Source of the DNA: Rodentolepis nana
Taxonomy: Eukaryota; Platyhelminthes; Cestoda; Cyclophyllidea; Hymenolepididae
DNA length: 17,760 nucleotides
Assembly: GCA_900617975.1 (NCBI GenBank)
Contig: UZAE01000833.1
Coordinates: 1 to 17,760, forward strand
Reading direction: 5' to 3'
The translations under genes and the position numbers were made by a program. The notes beneath the pieces are model-generated. The model searched no databases, was not told the DNA's origin, and saw only the letters and a list, made by a program, of their open reading frames with translations. Below, one piece after another: positions 9,346 through 17,538 of this stretch. Positions within the stretch are counted from its first letter, which is position 1. Every line of letters begins with the position of its first letter.

Positions 9346-11632
9346 ATACGGTATACGGATCATGTTTATTCGGAACGTATATTGATAGCGAATTGTCCTT
9401 TTTGGCAAAGCGATTAGTTATCAGATAGGAAAATTATCAAATTAAATTCGAATTTAAGCTAGTGTCAAGATAGGCACTTAGAATGTCCCTCTTAATCTTG
9501 ACTAACGGTTTCTTTATTTCTTATCTTGAAATATGTAGTGCCACTGCATAACTTAACTGCTTAACTTACTTTTATTAGCATAATTTCTGAGTTATTTAAT
9601 AGTGGAAAACATTCATCTGGGTGTTTGCACCTATTCCGTTTTTTGTAGCAACGTGATCATCATTTGAGACTTTGAGTACATTAAAGGTCCAGTTACAATG
9701 ATTGTATAGCAGAGTGTGATACAATTTTCTAGAACTGAACTAGTACATAATTCTTATCCCGTTCTCAAATTTTATTCCCAACGTACAGAATGGTGGTGGC
9801 GATTTGCAGCTAATAATGTTGATGCCCAGATCTAATGTTTCATTGAATGCGAATATCGTAGATTATGTCTTTATTACCAGTGGGGATCAAGTTAAGCGGT
9901 GTTAGCGCCCCCACTTATGAAAATTGGAAATACTTTTTCATCTTTTTATTTAGCTGTATTACACCCTTCAAAGTGTCAGTCTATTTCTGGATTTAACAAA
10001 ATTGGATTAGAAAGTGCATCCTAAAATAAGCCTTCTTTTTTAATCATGATCGATCAAGCCGCTTTGTCAACGATAAATATTGCAAACAACCTTAATCCAT
10101 TTTTACATAACATTCTTTCTGAATCTGTTTCTATTTATTACCAGGTGGTATGTAGGTTTGCGCGCAAAATCAACAATTTTCATCGGTAGAAGCCATTACT
10201 ATTTATTGGGTCATATTTTTTGTGTTTCTTCGCTTAGACAGTTACGAGTTTGAAATGGATTGGAGGTTGCCCTTTTTATGCGTCTCCATCCCACTCCGAG
10301 TAGTGGTGGTTATGATGACTAAACTACCCCCCCCCCCCCCCCCCCCCTCCCCTCCGCTTTCCCCCTTCACTCCCCATTTGAGATTACTAAATATATTTTT
10401 GTGGTGTGCGAAGATTCGTGATGTTTGTACACGCCTTAGTCACAAAGTCCTTTGTCGTCATTCTTACTGATATGACTAGAACGTACTAATCAGCATATTT
10501 TGCTATTCTTGACCAAATTAATTGCATTGCTATATAACCCCCTCCTTTAAAGATGTTTATTTGGCTGCTAATAATTTTTTTTTAATATAAAAAGGACCAG
10601 AAAAAAACAAGAGATTTTATTTTAAACTGCAATGGTACTTAAGCATTCGTCTCAAGTTTCTTCAGCCGACCGAGATTCTCCCATGGAACCCTATGGACGT
10701 CCTGTGCTTTGATTGGCACTTTTTCGTGGTTTTTTAGTCGATCCTAGTATGTACTTCTGTGACAACTCATGACCGGCATTGAGTGCTGCAAATAACTTGG
10801 CACCTTCTTGAGCATTTAACCTTGTGGAGAAGTCGATTTTCATCCGTCTTTTCAACTTCTGTGGGGAGGGGTGGTGTGGTTTTGATAATTTAGGGATAGT
10901 AATTTTTGTGAAGCAGTTCCACTTTGTCCGTCGACCATTTCAGACGGTTGAAGTCGTTAGATGCTAAGTTGGAAACAGAAATCTGTTTAGTGAATAATCA
11001 AGTTTTCTTGCTGCATTGATGCGATTATTGACGAAGCATTTTCAAACATTGAAGTCAAGTGTCTTAGACTTATTGGTCTAGAAGGATGATAAATGCAGGG
11101 AGTACCTGACTGTAACTGACTTTTCAAATTTACTTTTTTTGCAATAACTACTCTGAATATCAACTGGCTACCCTTAGACGAGCACTGGAAATTTCGTAAA
11201 TCGTCTGAGCTACATTTAGAATGGACTTAATAGTGAAATTACTAGAACATAGAGTCGTAGTCTCTCATATTGCGGAGAGAACGTGTGTACACCCTTACCA
11301 ACTCCTCTTAGCCAGTTTTCCTTTTTTTCTACAACATTCATTAATAAATCAGCTTTTGTGTGATTTCTAACGATCTACAAGTAAGAGGAGTCTGTTGTGT
11401 TCGTCTCTTTCCTCCCTTACATGACATTTCAAAAACAGTTAACCCTGTTGATATTATCCTACACCAACTGCTCTTCACTACTTACAATCTTAAATGTAAT
11501 TAGATTAATTTATTCCCTATCTTAATTCACTGACTATAACATCTTAGTGCATTAAGCAGTTTTGTGATAATTGTTGACTTCCAATCCCCACTATATGTTT
11601 AATCCATGTGCATCTCGTTACCATTGTCTACA
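9346..11632. other. Non-coding region
   Basis: No gene can be supported. The open frame at 10222-10470 (plus) runs through a 21-C tract read as proline. A 26-codon ATG frame at 10632-10712 (plus) has no family signature and no convincing splice context. Confidence 0.5.
10327..10370 (+). repeat. Poly(C) run, 21 C, with C-rich tail
   Basis: Twenty-one consecutive C (10327-10347) followed by a pyrimidine-rich TCCCCTCCG-type tail. Non-coding. Confidence 0.9.
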
Positions 11633-11699
11633 CAGCGTTGTTAACGCGTTCGTCTACGAAGTTGGAGGCTAAAACTTCGGTGGCCGTAGGTTCACAGCC
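11633..11699 (+). repeat. Possible tRNA-derived (SINE-like) fragment
   Basis: GGTTCACAGCC (11689-11699) is close to the Pol III B-box consensus GGTTCGANNCC. Upstream are a D-loop-like GTTAACGCG and a perfect 7-bp stem, CGAAGTT/AACTTCG (11657-11663 with 11673-11679). A standard cloverleaf does not form: the T-stem does not pair and there is no clear anticodon arm. I therefore do not call a tRNA gene; a degenerate tRNA-related SINE head is possible. Confidence 0.3.
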
Positions 11700-12968
11700 A
11701 ATGAATGGCTGATGAACGTTCTTTATGAAGACGCTTTCCTAGTTTGCTTTGCGGTAGTTATTTAGATGTGCGCACTCGTGTGCAATCTCAGCTTTTTAAC
11801 TGTGTGGGCCTAGCTATTGCGTTGAAGTTAGGTCTTCTCTGATAGATGTCTGTGTGAATAAGTTGCTGACAGTGGTTTTGATCTTGGCCATCTTTCGTCT
11901 GGTCTTGACGATCTAACTACCTTCCGCATAATCCTAAAGCTTCCAGAGAAATGGTAGAATGCTGCCATTCTAGAGTTTTTGCAATTTGCTAGTCTTTCAA
12001 CCTATTATGCCTTTACGGAAGAGATTAATTTCGTTAACTCTGATTTACCTCACAGCTTCGCATCACTTTCGATCCATCTCATCATTATTATCATAATGAA
12101 AAGAAAGGTTTCGCGTGCTCTTCTCTAAATTTCCTTGGTTTTTTTACGCCCTATCTACTAAGGTCTTGTCGGAGAGAAACCTTGCTAGATTTTTGCGTCT
12201 TCCAAGGCTCAAAAGGTTTGTATATGTATAGAGCTGCTCTCTCCCTCTCTCTAAGTGAAAAATAAGCGAGGTAGTAGATGAGAGATCAAAGGAGGAATAT
12301 TGTTTCTTTTCGGAGGACTTGTTGTGTGATTATGTGCGAACTCGCCACGGCATCTCATGCGCTCTCATTAACTTTTAAGCACTCAGATGAGGATTTCTTA
12401 TCGCACAATTTCGTCGTAGTTACTTCTCTCTTAAGCACATGATGACTAAGCAAGTCTTTCGCAGTGTTCTCTCTCTCTCTCTGTCGCGAATTTGGTCGTC
12501 GCCTTCGAGGTAATTACGCTTGGAGTTAAAACACTATTTGATTGTTTTAAAGGTCGAAGTGTCGAGTAATTATGGAGGGAAAAATATGTATCCAATGGCT
12601 GTTAGAGCTCACCTTTTTTTCTATGAGCCTCTATACTTTTTTAGATTGCTGGGGGTTTGATGTCGAACAGTTGATTCGCAGTCTTATACAGTAGTCAAGG
12701 TGGAATACATCAAAGTTGCGAACTGTTCGCTTTTTTTCTCTCTTCAATTTTTTTTTCCCCCAAAGAGAAGTTAAATTAAAGCACTTTTCGCCACTTATTG
12801 AGTGGAGGCATAGTTTTCTCGATCCTAATTGGTGAGAAAATCGCGTTCTGCCATTTTTTTGATAAAGTTCAACTAGTGTCTATCCTATGGCCTCTGACCT
12901 GATATACATTTGCGCACAACGCAAGTGCTTAACAAAATTCTTATGTATGCTTCGGAGTTTTATATTGA

Positions 12969-12979
12969 GGGGGGGGGGG
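12969..12979 (+). repeat. Poly(G) homopolymer, 11 G
   Basis: The only uninterrupted plus-strand G-run of this length; all other runs of 11 or more are C. Confidence 0.9.
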
Positions 12980-13660
12980 TCTTCAAAGCACTGTATCTAA
13001 GAAGGGAAGAGACTGATGCCAATGTGCCATTAAGCTACTATTAGTAGCTTATTAATGATTGAAAGCGTTAAATAATAACTGAAATGTCACTCACATCAAT
13101 ACTGAGGATATTTGGAATTTTGCTTTTTTTATTATTTATATTTATATGCTCGCTTTAAAATTCTAAGATAACCTCTTTGGAATCCTTTAGTGAATTACAA
13201 CTTCCAGCTTTAATGAATTGAGCACGCGGGGTCAGAATTATTTATTTTTATGCTTACCGGTTTGGGGAATTCTATCGTATGTGATTTGTCTTCACACGTG
13301 TCTAATGCACTAACTCCTTTGTAAGTGTCCCCATACTGGAATGTTTAGTTCACTATTTGTGCAATTAGAGCTAATGATTATGATCCCTCTGATACTGTTT
13401 CACAACGTTTAAAAATAGTTTACTGTCGTCTAATGCGTCATTAATAATGTGAAAACGAAACATTTTTGAATTAGGCATAGTTTGAGGTAGGTCTAGAATG
13501 CTCCTTTCAAATTCAGCACTCTGTAGATTACTGGTCACTGAATTTAACCATTTGTCGTCATGGGATCTCTTCGTTCGTGTGAGTCAACTTAGCATATATG
13601 AAATGAATGCACACATACATTATGCGCAAGTTAAGTGCGAAATCGAGACCATGACCTTAT

Positions 13661-13673
13661 CCCCCCCCCCCCC
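13661..13673 (+). repeat. Poly(C) homopolymer, 13 C
   Basis: Thirteen consecutive C in non-coding DNA. Confidence 0.9.
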
Positions 13674-14131
13674 ACTCATTTTGTCATAATTGCCTTATTA
13701 GTTTGCAGTCTTTGTTGCACATCGTCTAGTCTCCCTTCAAAAACTATCAAGAAAGGTTCAATCTGATTGAAAAAATGCGATTTTTTGAATGAGACTAACG
13801 AATTTCCTTAGCCCGTTAAGGCAATTGGTAATAATAGTTGGTTTGGGTAGAGAGGAGATACGCTAGTCACCTTTCGGAAAATTTACTTCCTACCACCACC
13901 ACCACATATTAACGAGAACTCGAAGTGTGATGAGAATCAAAAGAAGTCTAATTCCCTTGCATTCCCCAATCAGTGGCCTTTTGACGTTTTCCATTTTCGC
14001 ATCGGAGTTTGTGGCCATCCACCTTTTATTTAATCATTAACCCTCCATCTACCAGGCAAATGAGCTTATGCGTGTGAACCAATCCCCTAATGATTTCTCC
14101 GTTGTTTTTCATCCTCAAAGAGTCGATTTCA

Positions 14132-14171
14132 CCCACTCCCTCCCCCCCCTCCCCCCCTCCCCCCCCCCCCC
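14132..14171 (+). repeat. C-rich tract ending in 13 C
   Basis: Forty nearly pure pyrimidine bases, with blocks of C broken by single T and ending in 13 C (14159-14171). Confidence 0.9.
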
Positions 14172-14504
14172 TACATATGTAACTTTGCATACACACGCGT
14201 TCGTTTATGAGCGAAATTTATCCCATCGTAATCCACATTCACCAATTTTTTATTGGGAGATTAAATTGGCAGTAAATGCCAAATTTGACGCTTGTTTCTA
14301 AGGTTAGGTAAAATTTTACTCTAAATGAACAAATAAGTAATTGAAACCCACCTGTCGAAAGAAGAGGATCATGGCGCTAGTTTCCTCTATTGAATTGCTT
14401 AAATACTTGAAGTCCTATATATTAATCACCAAGGTTCATGTCTGCAAATGTTGCTTTCACTGCCAGGCTATTAGTTTTTTTATGGGGAGTATGTGTAAGA
14501 TTTC

Positions 14505-14855
14505 ACTATGCTAAAGTCTATTCATATCAAATGGCAGGCGTTTTGATAGTTATCATTAGCCCTTTAGTTGACTTCAGGCCTCACAGAGGGGAAGAAACAT
14601 CAAAGTGAAAAAAGTCGATAGGGGGAGGGGGAACAGAAGAGTGCTTCAAAGATGTAAAAGAGACAGACGCAAAAGTGGAAAAAGGTGAGTTGAGTACTGT
14701 GGAAGAAGTCGAATATGGCATAGAGTGGGGTGATTGTAGTTTGAAGTCAGAAGTCAACTTCCGGCTAATAGACTTTTTGCCGTATGAGTATACGTTGCCC
14801 AGGGTGCACCACGTGGAGGTAAGTCTATCGCACCCCACCCCTACTATGCTAAAGT
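14505..14855 (+). mobile_element. Dispersed repeat family, copy B, with 13-bp target-site duplication
   Basis: The element body (14518-14842, 325 bp) is flanked by a perfect 13-bp direct repeat, ACTATGCTAAAGT, at 14505-14517 and 14843-14855. Homology to copy A begins and ends exactly at these flanks, which defines the element. The body starts with CTATTCATATCAAATGGCAG, then has one CGTTTTGATAGTTATCA module, a purine-rich centre, and a right part ending GGAG|GTAAGTCTATCGCACC and a C-rich end. AGTTGACTTC (14566-14575) has its exact inverse at 14750-14759. There are no terminal inverted repeats, LTR termini or long ATG-started frame. The 13-bp duplication suggests target-primed insertion of a SINE-like element rather than LTR or DNA transposition, although no A-tail or clear Pol III promoter is seen. 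It lies directly upstream of CBL. Confidence 0.85.
14816..14824 (+). promoter_or_regulatory. Consensus 5' splice site carried by repeat copy B
   Basis: GAG|GTAAGT with GT at 14819-14820 matches the metazoan donor consensus. The same site is kept in copy A (GT at 2419-2420). The next strong acceptor downstream is at 15160-15161, nine bases before the CBL ATG. A 342-nt intron (14820 or 14819 to 15161) would make this repeat a 5' leader exon of CBL. Confidence 0.5.
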
Positions 14856-14890
14856 AAATGATATGAAATTGACGCAGCCGCTGTTTCGCT

Positions 14891-14902
14891 CCCCCCCCCC
14901 CC
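14891..14902 (+). repeat. Poly(C) homopolymer, 12 C
   Basis: Twelve consecutive C, 36 bp beyond the right target duplication of repeat copy B. Confidence 0.9.
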
Positions 14903-15142
14903 AATCTCATTTCCACTGCAAGTGCTCTGATTTTTTCTTCACAATGAAGTAGGTTTGATGTCTGTTATAATTAACAAAAAATGTGTGGTAAGATATTCTC
15001 AATTCGCATTTATACTTTCCATCAGGGCTGTAGAGAATAATCGACATTCATAAAATCAGTCATTTAGCCTTAATTATGCCAATCTTTACATCACTAATCC
15101 CGGGTGATTATTGAGTTGTCTGAGTTTTACTACTTGAATGGC

Positions 15143-15170
15143 CTTTTTTCTGACTTTGTAGGCCATTTTA
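15143..15170 (+). promoter_or_regulatory. 3' splice acceptor just before the CBL start codon
   Basis: TTTTTTCTGACTTTGTAG ends at 15161, a good polypyrimidine-AG acceptor. The exon would begin GCCATTTTA and reach ATG nine bases later. In the reading frame of CBL the acceptor itself contains a TAG (15159-15161), so the genomic frame is closed there and ATG 15171 is the first usable start unless a coding exon is joined. It may serve a 5' UTR intron or a trans-spliced leader. Confidence 0.6.
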
Positions 15171-17033
15171 ATGAACCGAGGCCAACCGCTAAATTTTACA
15201 CCAATCCCGAGTGATAGACCTTTTCAATCCGCTTTTAATTCCGTCATCGAAGCCTGCTACCCAATCGATTCCCCAATGCGCTCCAAGTTTCTCCCCAATC
15301 ACTACCAGTCCCGAGTGGATAAGAAGACCATTGACTCGGTTGTCCGTAGGTTGGATAAACTGATCAATCTCTGTCGTGACCCCCGCATTGTTCTTCGAAA
15401 TAGTCCTCCTTATCTCCTAGACATACTTCCTGATATAGCCGAGAAGTTGAGGAACATCATGTTTGCCTATCAGGGCTCCCTCGATGAACTTTTTAAGTCT
15501 GTCTACTTCCAAGTCTTTCTGTTGAATCTAAACGAGAAATGTGAGCTCACCTCAAAGCTGTTTAAAGATGCAAAGGAGAAAATGTATGATGATCATTCAG
15601 AGCCACGAAGGAAACTCACAAAGTATTCCCTAGTACTCTCTCACATCCTCAAAGACCTCGAAGCTCTCTTCCCCAACAACAAATATGCTCCTGAAGCCTT
15701 TCGGATCACTAAACGCGAAGCAGCGGATTGGTGGTCGACAAATTTTGGCGAATCGGCGATTATTGACTGGGAGGTATTCAGAAATCGACTTTTTGATACA
15801 TTTGGAACTCTAGATCGTAGTGAATCCCGCGAACTACAAAATACCATAGATCTCACTTGTAATTACTACGTTTCCATATTTGAATTTGATGTTTTCGTGC
15901 GCCTGTTCCAACCTTGGACAAATGTGCTGGAAACCTGGCGCGTGCTGACTATAATGCATGCCGGTTATATGGCTTTCATGACCTATGATGAGGTTAAGGC
16001 CGTGTTGAGAAAGCTTCGAGGACACCCCGGTCCAGGAAGCTATGTTTACCGGCTTTCCTGTACAAAGTTAGGTCAATGGGCTATTGGATATATTACTGAG
16101 GACTTAGGGATCTTGCAAACTATAATTCAGAATAAATCCCTTGCTCAAGCGTTGCTAGATGGTGAAAGGGATGGATTTTATCTCTATCCCAACGGGACCC
16201 CCAGCCAGTCTTCCATCTTGACTCCCCTGGTTCGCAATATCACTCAAATCCATATTCAAGTTTCTGAAGAACAGCACCAACTCTATTCACGGATCGGATC
16301 CACCTTTGAAGTGTGTAAAATCTGCACTGAGAATAATAAGAACATTCGTCTGGAACCTTGTGGTCATCTCCTTTGCAAGACTTGCCTCGTAAACTGTCAG
16401 AATGCTGGAAGCGGTCAGACGTGTCCATTTTGTCGACTGGAAGTTAAATCCACTGAGGAAGTAATTTTAGATCCTTTTATTCCTGAAGGGGAACATGAGA
16501 ACGAAATTGCACGACTAATTCCAGAGGTAACAGCTGAGGAAGAGGAAGAAGATAACGCTGGAGGTCAGGAAAATGAACAGAAGGTTAGTATTGGTTCCCA
16601 AAGCGTTGGTGAGTTGATGGAGATAGGAGGATTTGACCCCCGTTTCCAAATCGTGGAGGTGTCCGACGAACCTCCTGCACTTCCTCCTCGACCTACCGCA
16701 TCAACATCTACTGGAGTCAGTTCAGTAGTTGGACACACCATTGAACCCACTCCTACTGAGAGCTTTCCAAAACGGAGGCGTAATCCCTCCTCCTGTTGTT
16801 CTCGCGCGACGGATCTTGAAACTGCGCTTCAGGATGAACCAACACTGATTGTCGCTTCCGAAGACGAAGTGCCTAGATCTTTCTTTGACACAGCCTGCTT
16901 TATTCAACGGAGTGATGTTCAAGCTGTGGACTCTTCACTAACCGTAGATGTAGCGCAGCACCTGCTAGAAATCTGTGAAGGGAATGCAGATATTGCAGCC
17001 AGAGTATGGAGGGACTTTATTCCACGATCTTAA
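15171..17033 (+). CDS. CBL: E3 ubiquitin-protein ligase CBL, single coding exon
   Basis: CBL proteins bind activated tyrosine kinases and ubiquitinate them for endocytosis and decay. This 620-residue protein has the whole family layout. The four-helix bundle is about residues 47-173 (NSPPYLLDILPD, PRRKLTKYSLVLSHIL). The EF-hand is about 174-263, with Ca-loop ligands D227, T229, N231, Y233 and E238 in DLTCNYYVSIFE. The variant SH2 is about 264-352, with the phosphotyrosine arginine R294 in YRLSCTKLGQWAIGY. The linker keeps Tyr372 (human Y371), whereas human Y368 is His369. The C3HC4 RING uses C382, C385, C397, H399, C402, C405, C418 and C421. After it come an acidic tract (456-461), a class II SH3 ligand PALPPR (502-507), a basic KRRR (534-537) and a UBA-like end (about 578-617, aligning with the human C-terminus). 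The tail is much shorter than in human c-CBL (906 residues), as in nematode SLI-1. Oddities: no introns, and Cys409 where human has the E2-contact Trp408. The start rests on the first in-frame ATG after TAG; an upstream coding exon cannot be excluded. Confidence 0.95.
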   Translation: MNRGQPLNFTPIPSDRPFQSAFNSVIEACYPIDSPMRSKFLPNHYQSRVDKKTIDSVVRRLDKLINLCRDPRIVLRNSPPYLLDILPDIAEKLRNIMFAYQGSLDELFKSVYFQVFLLNLNEKCELTSKLFKDAKEKMYDDHSEPRRKLTKYSLVLSHILKDLEALFPNNKYAPEAFRITKREAADWWSTNFGESAIIDWEVFRNRLFDTFGTLDRSESRELQNTIDLTCNYYVSIFEFDVFVRLFQPWTNVLETWRVLTIMHAGYMAFMTYDEVKAVLRKLRGHPGPGSYVYRLSCTKLGQWAIGYITEDLGILQTIIQNKSLAQALLDGERDGFYLYPNGTPSQSSILTPLVRNITQIHIQVSEEQHQLYSRIGSTFEVCKICTENNKNIRLEPCGHLLCKTCLVNCQNAGSGQTCPFCRLEVKSTEEVILDPFIPEGEHENEIARLIPEVTAEEEEEDNAGGQENEQKVSIGSQSVGELMEIGGFDPRFQIVEVSDEPPALPPRPTASTSTGVSSVVGHTIEPTPTESFPKRRRNPSSCCSRATDLETALQDEPTLIVASEDEVPRSFFDTACFIQRSDVQAVDSSLTVDVAQHLLEICEGNADIAARVWRDFIPRS

Positions 17034-17538
17034 TCTTTCGACAATTTGTGAAACACTTTCCATTTGCTCAATGTAGGTGATATTTTTGTATGCATCTTAC
17101 CTAACCAAATGCCCAATGTACAAGATAAACTATTGACTACTGCTACTATTTCCCTTTCTGCGCTGACTTGCACCCTTTAATTATTTCCTGTTTGCCAATG
17201 CTCTCTCTCTCCCTCTCACCACTATCTTTTTCTTCTATTCCCTGCCCCCCTCCCCCCCCTCCCACGCCTCTCTCTCTCTCTCTCCCTATTTGCCTTATGA
17301 ATTGTCTTTTGACTGAAGAACAGCAAGAAACCTCCCTTTAAATTGTAACTATAGCTTTACTTTTATTGTGTACTGATATATCGACCAATTTGAAAATTCC
17401 TGGCTTTCTTAAGCCTGGTTTAAATTCGTTGTTGATTTCCTCAAATGGGAAGATACCTTATTCGGATATTCGGTTCATTGAACTCTTGTTGTATAGTAGT
17501 GAGGCTAGGATATGAACTTTTGAGTATTGGCTTGAAAT
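17034..17538 (+). other. CBL 3' flank with CT/C-rich tract (17201-17286)
   Basis: No gene is visible. Positions 17201-17286 form a strongly pyrimidine-biased block with CT dinucleotide repeats and C-runs. On the plus strand it would fall in the CBL 3' UTR if transcription extends that far. I found no AATAAA between the stop codon and copy C; GATAAA near 17124 is only a weak variant, so the poly(A) site is unplaced. Confidence 0.6.

Larger units (their letters stand above)
11700..14504. other. Non-coding region with CT- and C-tracts
   Basis: No gene can be supported. It contains short CT microsatellites (for example 12468-12482), a G11 run (12969-12979), C13 (13661-13673) and a C-rich block (14132-14171). 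The frames at 13498-13689 and 14068-14301 read these C-tracts as proline and are rejected as genes. Confidence 0.55.

Noticed and set aside
11633..11699. A functional tRNA gene
   Set aside because: The T-stem does not pair around the GGTTCACAGCC motif and no anticodon stem-loop of standard size forms, so it is listed only as a possible SINE-like fragment.
14581..14916. Minus-strand 111-codon frame and plus-strand 60-codon frame (14675-14857) over repeat copy B
   Set aside because: Both lie over the repeat. The minus-strand frame depends on poly(C) read as glycine, and the plus-strand frame opens with GTG, not ATG. Copy A does not keep the same plus-strand frame (its purine-rich part is shorter and shifted), so I do not call a protein.
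16526..16600. Possible micro-introns in the acidic part of CBL (GTAACA...GGTCAG, GTTAGT...)
   Set aside because: The sequence between is purine-rich with no pyrimidine tract, one candidate is only about 20 nt, and the reading frame is open throughout, so the uninterrupted exon is simpler.
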